From Phyllobacterium phragmitis (GTDB lineage: Bacteria; Pseudomonadota; Alphaproteobacteria; Rhizobiales; Rhizobiaceae), in NCBI RefSeq assembly GCF_002980495.1, contig NZ_PVBR01000001.1:310001-374000 (forward strand): 64,000 bases of DNA, written 5' to 3'. Shown in pieces: positions 25,856-35,491 of the stretch. The notes below the pieces were generated by a model, which did no database searches, was not told where the DNA came from, and saw nothing but the letters and a program-made list of their open reading frames with translations. Numbering within the stretch: the stretch's first letter is position 1; each line of letters opens with the position of its first letter. The position numbers and the translations under genes are program-made.

Positions 25856-26015
25856 CACCCCCCTCTGTCCTGCCGGACATCTCCCCCACAAGGGGGGAGA
25901 TCACGCCTTCATCAAGGTCGGCGCCAATCGCAAACGTCGATGATTGAACGACCACCCACCTGTCAGCCAATCTCCCCCCTTGTGGGGGAGATGCCCGGCA
26001 GGGCAGAGGGGGGTG
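25856..26015. repeat. Bru-RS-like palindromic element, copy 3 (between nadA and nadB)
   Basis: The arms are CACCCCCCTCTGTCCTGCCG onward and GGCAGGGCAGAGGGGGGTG; the inner arms are TCTCCCCCACAAGGGGGGAG and its mirror. It fills nearly the whole nadA-nadB gap, so a common transcript would carry a long hairpin that may change the relative output of the two genes. Confidence 0.9.
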
Positions 26016-26042
26016 TTCGTATAGAGCCGAGGGTATCCATCC

Positions 26043-27602
26043 ATGCCCCCAGATAACATCATCATCGTCGGCGGCGGTCTCGCCGGCCTGTTCTGCGCGC
26101 TGAAGCTCGCCCCCCGTCCGGTCACCATCCTCGCCGCAGCCCCCATCGGCCGTGGCGCGTCGTCTGCCTGGGCGCAGGCGGGCATCGCCGCCGCTGTTTC
26201 GCAGGGCGATACGATCGAGCAGCATCTGGCCGACACGCTGGCGGCGGGCGACGGCATCGTTGACGAGAAGATCGCAGGGCTGATGGTGAGCGAGGCCGCT
26301 GACCGCGTGCATGATCTACTCCGGTACGGCGTGCCTTTCGACCGCGATCTCGACGGCCGGCTGCAGGTTTCGCGCGAGGCGGCGCATTCGCAAAGCCGCA
26401 TCGTGCGGGTGCGCGGCGACATGGCGGGCCGCGCCATCATGCAGGCGCTGGTCGATACGGTGCGTCGCACGCCGTCGATCCGCGTGCTGGAGGGTTTCGT
26501 CGCCGAGGAGATCGCCATGGAAGGCGGTCGCGTCTCGGGCATTGTCGCGCGTGGTGACGCCGGAAAGCGCGCCAAGCGCCTCCATCTGCCGGCCCATGCC
26601 GTGGTGCTCGCCTCCGGCGGCATCGGCCATCTCTACGAGGTGACGACCAACCCGTCGGAAGCGCGCGGCGGCGGTATCGGCATGGCCGCGCGTGCCGGGG
26701 CAACGCTGGCCGATATGGAGTTCGTGCAGTTCCACCCGACCGCGCTCAATGTCGGCAAGGATCCCGCACCGCTGGCGACCGAGGCGCTGCGCGGCCATGG
26801 CGCCACGCTGGTCAATGATCGCGGCGAACGCTTCATGCTCGCCATCGACCCGGCGGGCGAGATGGGCCCACGCGACGTGGTGGCGCGCGGCATCTTCGCC
26901 GAGGTGATGGCGGGCCGGGGTGCTTGGCTCGATTGCACGACCGCCGTGGGCAAGAGCTTCCCCGAAGAGTTTCCAACCGTCTACGGCTATTGCCGCGAAG
27001 CCGGCATCGACCCGGTCACGCAACCGATCCCGGTCATCCCGGCCGCGCATTATTTCATGGGCGGCGTCCTGACCGATGCCGACGGCCGCACCTCGCTCGA
27101 AGGTCTCTGGGCCTGTGGCGAGGCCGCTTCCACGGGTGCGCATGGCGCCAATCGTCTCGCCTCCAACTCGCTGCTCGAAGCGGTGGTCTTCTCCGCCCGC
27201 ATCGCCGCCGATATTGACGGGTTTCTGCCGAAAGCCGGCAGCGGCGACTGGGCCGATGGCTCGGTCAGCGACGATGACGCGCAAACCACGGCGGATACCA
27301 AGGCGATGACCCTGCTGCGCAAGACCATGAGCGCGCGTTTCGGCGTCATCCGCGACCGCGCCGGCATGCAGGAGGGGCTGCGCATCATCGTCGGGCTCGA
27401 ACAGGCAAACCGCAACGCCGCCTTCGCCAATACGCTGACCGCGGCACAGCTCGTCGCCGTCAGCGCGCTTCGCCGAGAAGAAAGCCGGGGCGGGCATTTC
27501 CGTGACGATTTTCCCGAGGCAATGCCCGAATGGCAGCGCCGTTCCTACCTGACCCGAGCCGAAGCCGACCGGCTCACCCACGACTATCTGGAATTCGCCT
27601 GA
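26043..27602 (+). CDS. nadB: L-aspartate oxidase
   Basis: This FAD enzyme oxidises aspartate to iminoaspartate, the substrate of NadA. The 519-residue product opens with the dinucleotide-binding motif [18 protein letters not shown] (5-22). It then shows [16 protein letters not shown] and the succinate-dehydrogenase/fumarate-reductase family blocks [13 protein letters not shown] and [17 protein letters not shown]. The C-terminal helical domain contains [16 protein letters not shown] 26043 lies 27 bases after the repeat; the ribosome-binding site is weak, suggesting translation coupled to upstream message. Its stop overlaps the nadC start. Confidence 0.96.
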   Translation: MPPDNIIIVGGGLAGLFCALKLAPRPVTILAAAPIGRGASSAWAQAGIAAAVSQGDTIEQHLADTLAAGDGIVDEKIAGLMVSEAADRVHDLLRYGVPFDRDLDGRLQVSREAAHSQSRIVRVRGDMAGRAIMQALVDTVRRTPSIRVLEGFVAEEIAMEGGRVSGIVARGDAGKRAKRLHLPAHAVVLASGGIGHLYEVTTNPSEARGGGIGMAARAGATLADMEFVQFHPTALNVGKDPAPLATEALRGHGATLVNDRGERFMLAIDPAGEMGPRDVVARGIFAEVMAGRGAWLDCTTAVGKSFPEEFPTVYGYCREAGIDPVTQPIPVIPAAHYFMGGVLTDADGRTSLEGLWACGEAASTGAHGANRLASNSLLEAVVFSARIAADIDGFLPKAGSGDWADGSVSDDDAQTTADTKAMTLLRKTMSARFGVIRDRAGMQEGLRIIVGLEQANRNAAFANTLTAAQLVAVSALRREESRGGHFRDDFPEAMPEWQRRSYLTRAEADRLTHDYLEFA

Positions 27603-28471
27603 TGACAGCAGCCAAAGCCAACCCGCCCGTCCTGCCGCGTTTGATGGTGGAGGAGGCGGTGCGCGCCGCGCTCGCCGAGGATCTGGGCCGCGCCGGTGAT
27701 ATCACCACCTATGCCACGATTGCCGAAGATGCGCGGGCAAAGGCGGTTCTCGCCAGCCGCGAGACCGGTGTCGTGGCGGGGTTGGCCTTCGCCGAAACCG
27801 CCTTCGCGCTGCTCGACCCGGCGGTGAAATTCACGGCCCTCGTCAGGGATGGCGAGCGAGTGGAGCCCGGCCAGATGATCGCCCGCGCCGAGGGCAGCGC
27901 CCGCGCCCTCCTATCCGCCGAGCGGGTGGCGCTGAATTTCCTGATGTATCTGAGCGGCATCGCCACCTACACCGCGAAGTTCGCCGATCTCATCGCCCAT
28001 ACCGGCGCGAAGGTCTGCGACACGCGCAAGACCGTGCCCGGCATGCGCGCCCCAGCCAAATATGCGGTGCGCTGCGGCGGCGGCGCCAATCACCGCTTCG
28101 GGCTCGACGATGCGGTCCTGATCAAGGACAATCACATCGCGGTATCAGGCGGCGTGGCAAGGGCCATCGAGGCGGCGCGCGCCTATGCGGGTCATCTGGT
28201 CAAGATCGAGGTCGAGGTCGATACGATCATCCAGATGGAGGAAGCGCTGTCGGTCGGCGCGGATGTGATTCTTCTTGACAATATGTCGCCGGAACTTCTT
28301 GAAAAAGCCGTGAAAATCAACGCCGGCCGGGCTAGGCTCGAAGCCTCAGGGAATATCTCCTTCGACACGATCCGGGCTGTTGCGGAAACCGGCGTCGACT
28401 ATATCTCGACCTCCAAGATCACCATGGCCGCGCCGACGCTCGATGTCGGGTTAGACATAGAGATCAGCTGA
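27602..28471 (+). CDS. nadC: Nicotinate-nucleotide pyrophosphorylase (quinolinate phosphoribosyltransferase)
   Basis: It converts quinolinate and PRPP to nicotinate mononucleotide, completing the NadABC route. The 289-residue product shows DTRKTVPGMR, HRFGLDDAVLIKDNHIA and VIEVEVDT-like VKIEVEVDTIIQME, then DVILLDNMSPE, in the expected order. The start overlaps the nadB stop by one base (TGATG) and its own stop overlaps panC in the same way, so nadB-nadC-panC are translationally coupled. Confidence 0.97.
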   Translation: MTAAKANPPVLPRLMVEEAVRAALAEDLGRAGDITTYATIAEDARAKAVLASRETGVVAGLAFAETAFALLDPAVKFTALVRDGERVEPGQMIARAEGSARALLSAERVALNFLMYLSGIATYTAKFADLIAHTGAKVCDTRKTVPGMRAPAKYAVRCGGGANHRFGLDDAVLIKDNHIAVSGGVARAIEAARAYAGHLVKIEVEVDTIIQMEEALSVGADVILLDNMSPELLEKAVKINAGRARLEASGNISFDTIRAVAETGVDYISTSKITMAAPTLDVGLDIEIS

Positions 28472-29319
28472 TGAAAGTTATTTCGACCATTGCGGAGATG
28501 CGTGCGGCGCTGAAGGACGAACGGCTGGCAGGTCGCACCATCGGTCTCGTGCCGACGATGGGCTATCTCCATATCGGCCATCTGGCGTTGGTTCGCCATG
28601 CGCGCCAATCCTGCGACGTGACCGTGGCGTCGATCTTCGTCAACCCGACGCAGTTCGGCCCGAATGAGGACCTGTCCACCTATCCCCGCAATCTCGAACG
28701 CGATCTCAAGCTGCTCGAAGCCGAAGGCGTCGATTATGTCTTTACGCCCGATGCGGCGGAGATCTACCGCCCCGGCGCGGAGACCATCGTCGAGACGACG
28801 CATCTGTCGCGCATCCTGATCGGCCGCATCCGCCCCGGCCATTTTCGCGGGGTAACGACTGTCGTCTCCAAGCTCTTCAACATCGTCCAGCCCGAACGGG
28901 CCTTCTTCGGCGAGAAGGATTATCAGCAACTCGCCATCATCCGCCGCATGGTGACTGATCTCGATATCCCGGTCGAAGTTGTCGGCGTGCCGACGGTGCG
29001 CGAGGAGGACGGGCTTGCCTGCTCCTCACGCAATGCGCTTTTGACGCCGGAGGACCGCAAGGCGGCTGTGGTCCTGTCGAAGGCGGTTGCGGCTGCCGAG
29101 GCGCTAGCTGCTGGTGGGGAACGCTCGGTGGCGGCTATCCGCAAGACGATGCTGAAGGTGCTGGAAGCCGAGCCTCGCGGGGCGGTCGAGGCGGTGGATA
29201 TCCGCGACGCGGAGGATTTGTCGAAGGTTGCGGGAAAGTTTGATAAACCGGTCGTCGTGCTCCTCACCGTGCGTTTCGGCAAGGTGCGATTGATTGATCA
29301 AAGGGTGATAGGTTTATAG
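28471..29319 (+). CDS. panC: Pantothenate synthetase
   Basis: It joins pantoate and beta-alanine with ATP, the last step of pantothenate synthesis. The 282-residue product has the nucleotidyltransferase HIGH motif in VPTMGYLHIGHLALV, then FVNPTQFGPNEDLSTYPR, FGEKDYQQLAIIRRMV and the KMSKS-like CSSRNALL. One-base overlap with nadC places pantothenate and NAD synthesis in one operon, so two cofactor routes may respond to one regulator. Confidence 0.97.
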   Translation: MKVISTIAEMRAALKDERLAGRTIGLVPTMGYLHIGHLALVRHARQSCDVTVASIFVNPTQFGPNEDLSTYPRNLERDLKLLEAEGVDYVFTPDAAEIYRPGAETIVETTHLSRILIGRIRPGHFRGVTTVVSKLFNIVQPERAFFGEKDYQQLAIIRRMVTDLDIPVEVVGVPTVREEDGLACSSRNALLTPEDRKAAVVLSKAVAAAEALAAGGERSVAAIRKTMLKVLEAEPRGAVEAVDIRDAEDLSKVAGKFDKPVVVLLTVRFGKVRLIDQRVIGL

Positions 29320-29325
29320 CACTGG

Positions 29326-29452
29326 CTGGAGTGCCCCTCATCCGCCTGCCGGCACCTTCTCCCCGTAAGGACGGGGAGAAGGACGAAGCGGCAACGTCTA
29401 TGCCTCCCTCTCCCCGCTTGCGGGGAGAGGGTAAGGGTGAGGGGCATTCCAG
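29326..29452. repeat. CTGGA-TGCCCCTCA palindromic element between panC and panB
   Basis: Outer arms CTGGAGTGCCCCTCA and TGAGGGGCATTCCAG differ at one position. Inner hairpins CTTCTCCCCGT-ACGGGGAGAAG and CTCTCCCCGCTTGCGGGGAGAG are nested within. It differs in sequence from the Bru-RS-like family but has the same symmetric design. It occupies most of the panC-panB gap. Confidence 0.88.
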
Positions 29453-29488
29453 ATGGCCCAGAGTGTATGGATAATATTGGAGAAACCC

Positions 29489-30307
29489 ATGAGCCAGGAA
29501 ATCGTCACCCGCCGGATCACCGCGCCGGATATCCGCGCGCGCAAGGGCGGCGAGCCCATCGTTTCACTCACTGCCTATCACGCCCACACGGCGGCGATCG
29601 TCGACCGCTATGCCGATTTCATGCTGGTCGGCGATAGCCTCGGCATGGTCATGCATGGCATGGATTCGACCGTTGGCGTCACGCTCGACATGATGATGGC
29701 GCATGGCCGCGCCGTCGTTCGCGGCTCGAAACGCGCGCTGGTCGTGGTCGATATGCCGTTCGGCACCTATGAGGAAAGCCCGTCGGAAGCCTTCCGTAAC
29801 GCCGCCCGCATCATGAAGGAAACGGCCTGTGGCGCGGTGAAGCTGGAAGGCGGCGCGCGCATGGCCGAAACGATCCGGTTTCTCACCGAGCGCGGCATTC
29901 CTGTCATGGCCCATATCGGGCTCACCCCGCAGGCGGTCAACACCATTGGCGGCTTCAAGACGCAAGGCCGCGATCCTGCCCATTGGTCGGTGATCAAGGC
30001 CGATGCACAAGCGGTGGCGGACGCCGGCGCGTTCGCCGTGGTGCTGGAAGGCATCGTCGAGCCGCTTGCCGCCGAGATCACCCGCGAGGTATCCATTCCG
30101 ACCATCGGCATCGGCGCGTCGAAGGAATGCGACGGCCAGATACTGGTGCTCGAGGACATGCTCGGCCTCAACCCGAAACCGCCGAAATTCGTCAAGCAAT
30201 ATGGCGCTGTTGGTGCGGCAATCGAGGATGCGGTGAAGGCCTATGCCGACGACGTCCGCACCCGCACCTTCCCGACCGACGAGCAGATCTACAAGCTGAA
30301 GAAATAA
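29489..30307 (+). CDS. panB: 3-methyl-2-oxobutanoate hydroxymethyltransferase
   Basis: It adds a hydroxymethyl group from methylene-THF to ketoisovalerate, the first step toward pantoate. The 272-residue product has the (beta/alpha)8 signature [20 protein letters not shown], then [46 protein letters not shown] and [16 protein letters not shown] start at ATG 29489 with GGAG upstream. It is separated from panC by a palindromic element, and is the last gene of the nad-pan run. Confidence 0.97.
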   Translation: MSQEIVTRRITAPDIRARKGGEPIVSLTAYHAHTAAIVDRYADFMLVGDSLGMVMHGMDSTVGVTLDMMMAHGRAVVRGSKRALVVVDMPFGTYEESPSEAFRNAARIMKETACGAVKLEGGARMAETIRFLTERGIPVMAHIGLTPQAVNTIGGFKTQGRDPAHWSVIKADAQAVADAGAFAVVLEGIVEPLAAEITREVSIPTIGIGASKECDGQILVLEDMLGLNPKPPKFVKQYGAVGAAIEDAVKAYADDVRTRTFPTDEQIYKLKK

Positions 30308-30315
30308 CCTGCTGC

Positions 30316-30774
30316 TCAGAGCGCTTTCCGGTAGACGATGAACGAGGAGCGCGGCGTGATCGTATCGTAGAGCGAGCGGGCAGGGGCGTTATACTCCTGC
30401 GTGTGCCAATAGAAGCGGAAGGCGTTTCTGGCCCGCGCCGCCGCCTCGACGCCTTCGATCAGCTTCCTGCCCGCCCCGCCACCGCGCGCCGCCGGATCGA
30501 CGAACAAATCTTCCAGATAGCAGTTCGGCCGATCGCTCCATGTCGAGGCGTGGAAGAGGTAATTGGCAAAGCCTGTGATTTCGCCATCGCGTTCGGCGAC
30601 AACAGCCTTCACATCGGATTGAGGATCGAGAATGCGCTTCCATGTCGTGGCGACCGCCGTTTCCGGCACGCTTGCCCGGTAGAACGCATTATAGGCGGCA
30701 AACAGGGCACGCCATCTGGTTTCGTCATCCGCACCAACTGGCCGGATGATGGTCTCGATGGTATTTTCGTTCAT
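30316..30774 (-). CDS. GNAT-family N-acetyltransferase
   Basis: A 152-residue acetyl-CoA-dependent acetyltransferase of unknown substrate. The GNAT core shows ITGFANYLFHASTW, CYLEDLFVDPAARGGGAGRKLIEGV (motif A, the pyrophosphate-binding R/G-x-x-G-x-G/A loop) and the final YDTITPRSSFIVYRK. It is convergent with panB, with eight bases between them. A hairpin terminator of the RND gene lies upstream of its start. Confidence 0.85.
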   Translation of the reverse strand: MNENTIETIIRPVGADDETRWRALFAAYNAFYRASVPETAVATTWKRILDPQSDVKAVVAERDGEITGFANYLFHASTWSDRPNCYLEDLFVDPAARGGGAGRKLIEGVEAAARARNAFRFYWHTQEYNAPARSLYDTITPRSSFIVYRKAL

Positions 30775-30840
30775 GAATGAAGGCTCCCACGGTATGGATG
30801 GATAACCCGATCTATATCCCGATTTAAGGCCAACGAGAAA

Positions 30841-30868
30841 GGGCCCAGCAGAGTGATCCGCTGGGCCC
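30841..30868 (-). terminator. Terminator of the RND efflux gene
   Basis: A 9-bp stem GGGCCCAGC/GCTGGGCCC with a 10-base loop lies 29 bases past the RND stop codon. On the minus strand it is followed by TTTCTC. On the plus strand a T-triplet also follows, so it could act weakly in both directions. Confidence 0.75.
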
Positions 30869-30896
30869 TTTGACCGGTGGTTGGTGCGCTTTTCGT

Positions 30897-33800
30897 TCAG
30901 TGCGCCTGCGTCGCCGGCTCATGCGCCGTCTTTTCCGGCGGCACGGGGATTGTCCCCTCACCGATATGCTTCAGCGGCTTGTTGCCCGATAGCTTCCGCA
31001 GCAGCACATAGAACACCGGCGTCAGGAAGATGCCGAAGGCCGTCACGCCGATCATCCCCGCAAACACCGCGATGCCCATGGCCTGGCGCATTTCCGCACC
31101 CGCGCCCGTGGACAACACGAGCGGCACCACGCCCATGATGAAGGCCAGCGAGGTCATCAGGATCGGGCGCAGACGCAGCCGGCTCGCCTCGATCGCCGCT
31201 TCCTTCGGCGACATACCGCCGAATTCAAGTTCGCGCGCGAACTCGACGATCAGGATGGCGTTCTTCGCCGATAGGCCCACCAGCACGATCAACCCGATCT
31301 GGGTGAAGATGTTGTTGTCGCCCTTGCTGAGCCACACGCCGACAAGCGCCGCCAGAAGACCCATCGGCACGATCATGATGATGGCCAGCGGCAATGCGAG
31401 GCTCTCATATTGCGCCGCCAGCACCAGGAACACCAGCAGCAACGCCAGCGGGAAGATGATGATGCCTGAATTGCCGGCGATGATCTGCTGGTAGGTCAGG
31501 TCCGTCCACTCGAAGCTGATACCCTTGGGCAGGGTTTCGGCGGCGATCTTTTCGATCACCTCCTGCGCTTGGCCGGAGGAATAGCCCGGCGCCGCGCCGC
31601 CATTGATGTCGGCGGAGAGGAAGCCGTTATAGCGCACCGCGCGATCCGGCCCGGCGCTGGGATTGACGTCGAGCAGCACCGAAAGCGGGATCATCTCGCC
31701 CGAGCTTGAGCGGACCTTCAGCTTGCCGATGTCTTCAGGATGCGCGCGATAGGCCGCATCCGCCTGCATCCGGACCGAATAGGTGCGTCCGAACTGGTTG
31801 AAGTCGTTGACATAGAGCGAGCCAAGATAGACCTGCAACGTCTCGAACACATCCGTCACCGCCACGCCCAGCTGTTGCGCCTTGGCGCGGTCGATATCGG
31901 CATAAAGCTGCGGCACGTTGATCTGATAGCTCGAGAACAGCCCCGCCAGTTCCGGCGCGGCATAGGCCTTGGCGAGGAACGCCTTGGTCGCCTGGTCTAG
32001 TGCTTCATAGCCCAGACCGTTGCGATCCTCGATCTGCAGCTTGAAGCCGCCGATCGTGCCCATTCCCTGTACCGGCGGGGGCGGGAACATGGCGATGAAC
32101 GCTTCCTGGATACCGGCGAACTTCTGGTTCAGCTGCATCGCGATGGCGCCGCCCGAAAGCTCCGGCGTCGTGCGCTCCTCGAACGGCTTGAGCGCCAGGA
32201 AGACGATGCCCGCGTTCGACGAGTTGGTGAAGCCGTTGATCGACAGGCCGGGGAAGGCGATTGCGTTGGCGACGCCCGGCTGCTCCATCGCGATGGCGCT
32301 CATCTTGCGGATCACCTCATCCGTGCGGTCGAGCGTTGCCCCATCGGGCAATTGCGCGAAGCCGACCAGATATTGCTTGTCCTGCGCCGGAACGAAGCCG
32401 CCCGGAACCGCCTTGAACATGACGAAGGTCATGCCGACGAGCACGAGATAGAGCCCCATGATCAGCGTCTTGCGCGAAAGAATCCGCCGTACGCCGCCGC
32501 TATACGCGTTGGAGCTTGCGCCGAACACCCGGTTGAAGCCCCGGAAGAACCAGCCGAAGACGCGGTCCATGCCGCGCGTCAGCCAATCCTTGGGCGCATC
32601 GTGGCGGCGCAGCAGGATTGCCGCCAGCGCCGGAGAGAGCGTCAGCGAGTTGAAGGCCGAGATCACCGTGGAGATCGCGATGGTGAGCGCGAACTGGCGG
32701 TAGAACTGGCCGGTCAGACCCGAGATGAAGGCAAGCGGCACGAAGACGGCGACGAGCACCAGCGCAATCGCCACGATAGGTCCGGAAACCTCACGCATGG
32801 CGCGATAAGTCGCCTCGCGTGGGCTCAGGCCCTCTTCGATGTTGCGCTCCACATTCTCCACCACCACGATGGCGTCATCCACGACGATGCCGATGGCGAG
32901 CACAAGGCCGAAGAGACTGAGCGCGTTGATCGAGAAGCCGAAGACATACATCACCGCGAATGTGCCGATGATGGACACGGGAACGGCGACGAGCGGGATG
33001 ATTGAGGCGCGCCATGTCTGCAGGAACAGGATGACGACCACCACCACCAGCGCGATGGCCTCGAGCAGCGTATGCACGACCGCGTCGATGGAGGCGCGGA
33101 CGAACTGGGTCGTGTCATAGGCAATCTCGTATTTCACGCCTTCCGGCATGGTTTGCTGCACTTCGTCCATCACCTTCCTGATTTCGTCTGAAATCTGGAT
33201 GGCGTTGGAGTTCGGCGCCTGGAAGATGCCCATGCCCACCGCCGGCTTGTTGTCGAGCAGCGAGCGGAGCGAATATTCGGAAGAGCCCAGTTCGATGCGG
33301 GCGATATCGCTCAGGCGCGTGATCTCGCCATTCGCGCCTGATTTGACGATGATGTTGCCGAAATCCTCGACGGTTCTCAGCCGTCCTTGCGCGTTGACGG
33401 AAAGCTGGAAGTCGAGGCCGGGAACGCTCGGCGCAGCACCTATGGCGCCCGCCGCCGCCTGAATGTTCTGTCCGCGCACGGCCTGTGCCACGTCGCTTGC
33501 CGAAAGACCGCGCCCGGCCACCTTCTGCGGATCGAGCCAGATGCGCATGGAATAATCGCCGCCGCCGAAGATCTGCACCTGGCCGACGCCGTCGATGCGC
33601 GCTAGCCGGTCCTTGACGTTCAGCACCGCGTAATTGCGCAAGTAGGTGAGGTCGTAGCGATTGTTCGGTGAAGTGATATGCACGACCATGGAGAGGTCGG
33701 GCGAACTCTTGACCGTGGTCACGCCGAGACGCCGCACTTCCTCCGGGAGGCGCGGCTCGGCCTGGCTGACGCGGTTCTGCACGAGCTGCTGCGCCTTGTC

Positions 33801-34106
33801 GGGATCGGTGCCGATCTTGAAGGTCACGGTCAGCGTCATCAGGCCGTCCGTGGTGCCTTGGCTCGACATGTAAAGCATGTCTTCGACGCCGTTGATCGCC
33901 TCCTCGATCGGTGTTGCCACCGTTTCGGCGATGACGCGCGGACTGGCGCCTGGATATTGCGCCCGCACCACGATCGACGGCGGCACGACCTCAGGATATT
34001 CCGAAATCGGCAGGGCGCGGAGGCCGAGAAGACCGGCCACCAGGATCAGGACCGACAGCACGCCTGCGAAGACGGGACGGTCAACGAAAAATCTGGAAAT
34101 ATTCAT
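30897..34106 (-). CDS. RND multidrug efflux pump, inner-membrane subunit (HAE1 family)
   Basis: This proton-driven exporter forms a tripartite pump with a periplasmic adaptor and a TolC-type channel. The 1069-residue product has the AcrB/MexF layout: TM1 after ISRFFVDRPVFAGVLSVLILVAG, a porter domain, the TM4 proton-relay pair in AIGIVVDDAIVVVENVERNI, a second periplasmic domain, and six C-terminal helices. I start at ATG 34106, which has GAGGGAC upstream and the family N-terminus MNISRFF. The adaptor gene lies immediately upstream in the same direction. No TolC gene is in this window. Brucella has BepDE and BepFG pumps of this type; I cannot assign this one to either by eye. Confidence 0.95.
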   Translation of the reverse strand: MNISRFFVDRPVFAGVLSVLILVAGLLGLRALPISEYPEVVPPSIVVRAQYPGASPRVIAETVATPIEEAINGVEDMLYMSSQGTTDGLMTLTVTFKIGTDPDKAQQLVQNRVSQAEPRLPEEVRRLGVTTVKSSPDLSMVVHITSPNNRYDLTYLRNYAVLNVKDRLARIDGVGQVQIFGGGDYSMRIWLDPQKVAGRGLSASDVAQAVRGQNIQAAAGAIGAAPSVPGLDFQLSVNAQGRLRTVEDFGNIIVKSGANGEITRLSDIARIELGSSEYSLRSLLDNKPAVGMGIFQAPNSNAIQISDEIRKVMDEVQQTMPEGVKYEIAYDTTQFVRASIDAVVHTLLEAIALVVVVVILFLQTWRASIIPLVAVPVSIIGTFAVMYVFGFSINALSLFGLVLAIGIVVDDAIVVVENVERNIEEGLSPREATYRAMREVSGPIVAIALVLVAVFVPLAFISGLTGQFYRQFALTIAISTVISAFNSLTLSPALAAILLRRHDAPKDWLTRGMDRVFGWFFRGFNRVFGASSNAYSGGVRRILSRKTLIMGLYLVLVGMTFVMFKAVPGGFVPAQDKQYLVGFAQLPDGATLDRTDEVIRKMSAIAMEQPGVANAIAFPGLSINGFTNSSNAGIVFLALKPFEERTTPELSGGAIAMQLNQKFAGIQEAFIAMFPPPPVQGMGTIGGFKLQIEDRNGLGYEALDQATKAFLAKAYAAPELAGLFSSYQINVPQLYADIDRAKAQQLGVAVTDVFETLQVYLGSLYVNDFNQFGRTYSVRMQADAAYRAHPEDIGKLKVRSSSGEMIPLSVLLDVNPSAGPDRAVRYNGFLSADINGGAAPGYSSGQAQEVIEKIAAETLPKGISFEWTDLTYQQIIAGNSGIIIFPLALLLVFLVLAAQYESLALPLAIIMIVPMGLLAALVGVWLSKGDNNIFTQIGLIVLVGLSAKNAILIVEFARELEFGGMSPKEAAIEASRLRLRPILMTSLAFIMGVVPLVLSTGAGAEMRQAMGIAVFAGMIGVTAFGIFLTPVFYVLLRKLSGNKPLKHIGEGTIPVPPEKTAHEPATQAH

Positions 34107-34150
34107 GTCACGTCCCTCTGGGAATGTGATTTTGCGTAAAGAACGGGCTT

Positions 34151-34234
34151 GCGACGGAAGCACTCTCCCGTCGCAGCGACGTCATCCAAAATTTAAACTT
34201 GCCTTGAACGAAACGGCGGCTTCCCACCGTTTCG
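34151..34234. repeat. Two hairpins in the gap between the adaptor and pump genes
   Basis: GCGACGG/CCGTCGC (34151-34174) and CGAAACGG/CCGTTTCG (34209-34234) form separate short stems in the 138-bp gap inside the efflux operon. Without T-runs they are more likely message-stabilising or attenuating hairpins than terminators. Confidence 0.5.
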
Positions 34235-34244
34235 CTCAGGGATA

Positions 34245-35456
34245 TCAGCGTTGGGCGGTAGCCAGCGCCTGTTTGTCCGGGGCCATGGCGACCGCCTGCG
34301 GCTCAACCACCGCACCGGCGCGAACCCGCTGTAATCCATTGATGACGATGCGCTCACCCGAATTGATGCCGCTTTCGACGATACGCAGGCCTTCGGCCGA
34401 GGCTCCCAGCGTCACCTGGCGATAGGCGAGCTTGTTGTCGGCGTCGACGACCAGGACGAATTTCTTGTCCTGGTCCGTTCCGATCGCCCGCTCGCTGATC
34501 ATCAGCTGCCGCTCGGCCTTCGGCTCACCCATCCGCACGCGGACGAACTGGCCGGGGATCAGCCGGCCGTCCGGATTTTCGAAGACGGCGCGGACGCTGA
34601 CGGTGCCACTTGCCGTATCGACCTCATTGTTGATGAGCTGCAGATGACCGCTGATCGGCGTGCCGGCATCGCTTGCCGTGCCGATCTGCACGGGGATCTG
34701 CTCGACGGCCGGTGCGCCGTTTTTCCCCGCGGGGAGCTGCGCCAGCGCGCGTGCCACGAACTCCTCGTCGACATCGAAGCTCGCATAGATCGGGTCGACC
34801 GAGACCAATGTCGTCAGAACAGGCGAACCGGAACCTGCCGCCACCAGATTGCCGGTCGTGATTTCGAAACTGCCGGCACGGCCCGCAATGGGAGCCCGCA
34901 CCTCGGTATAGCCGAGATCGAGATGCGCCGACTGCAGGGCGGCTTCAGCCGAGCGCAGGCTTGCTTCCGCCTCATGCGATGCGCTGAGGCGCTGATCGAG
35001 GTCGCTCTGCGAGACGGTGCGGGAAGCGACGAGTTTGCGCCCGCGTTCCAGTTCGAGCCTCGTCAAATCCACGCGCGCCCGGGCGGACTCGACCTGGGCC
35101 TCGGCGCGCGCCGCCGCCGCCTCGAAAGGCGCCGGGTCGATGGTGACGAGCAGATCGCCCTTCTTGACCAGCGCGCCTTCGCGGAAGTGAACCGATTGAA
35201 TGGCTCCGGCGACGCGCGAGCGGACTTCGACACGGTCGACCGCTTCGAGACGGCCGGAAAACTCCTGCCATAGGATGACATCGCGCGGTTCGACAGTGGC
35301 GACCGATACCGGTATTGCCGGGGCAGGCGCGGCGGCCGCACTCGATTCAGCCTGTGCGCGGCCGGGCAGATCAGTGTACAAAGCTGTACCGGCAACCGAT
35401 GCAGCAAGAGCAAGACCGACACCCCAAAGGAGCCGGCGGGGGGTAAATATCGTCAT
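34245..35456 (-). CDS. RND efflux periplasmic adaptor (membrane fusion protein)
   Basis: This 403-residue adaptor of the AcrA/MexE type links the inner-membrane pump to the outer-membrane channel. Residues 1-36 are a signal or anchor (RRLLWGVGLALAASVAG, then PGRAQA). No lipobox cysteine is visible, unlike AcrA. It follows the usual order: beta-barrel/lipoyl halves VRSRVAGAIQSVHFREGALVKKGD and YTEVRAPIAGRAGS, an alpha-hairpin in between (about 95-180), and the barrel segment RLIPGQFVRVRMGEPK. I start at ATG 35456, preceded by ACGGAGA. It is the first gene of the pump operon; no TetR-type repressor adjoins it. Confidence 0.94.
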   Translation of the reverse strand: MTIFTPRRLLWGVGLALAASVAGTALYTDLPGRAQAESSAAAAPAPAIPVSVATVEPRDVILWQEFSGRLEAVDRVEVRSRVAGAIQSVHFREGALVKKGDLLVTIDPAPFEAAAARAEAQVESARARVDLTRLELERGRKLVASRTVSQSDLDQRLSASHEAEASLRSAEAALQSAHLDLGYTEVRAPIAGRAGSFEITTGNLVAAGSGSPVLTTLVSVDPIYASFDVDEEFVARALAQLPAGKNGAPAVEQIPVQIGTASDAGTPISGHLQLINNEVDTASGTVSVRAVFENPDGRLIPGQFVRVRMGEPKAERQLMISERAIGTDQDKKFVLVVDADNKLAYRQVTLGASAEGLRIVESGINSGERIVINGLQRVRAGAVVEPQAVAMAPDKQALATAQR

Positions 35457-35491
35457 GGTATTCTCCGTAACGGCGCTTGACGCCGGTGTAG

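Noticed and set aside
26316-27581. A 421-codon open frame antisense to nadB
   Set aside because: The opposite strand encodes a complete L-aspartate oxidase; the frame is His/Gly/Arg-rich noise.
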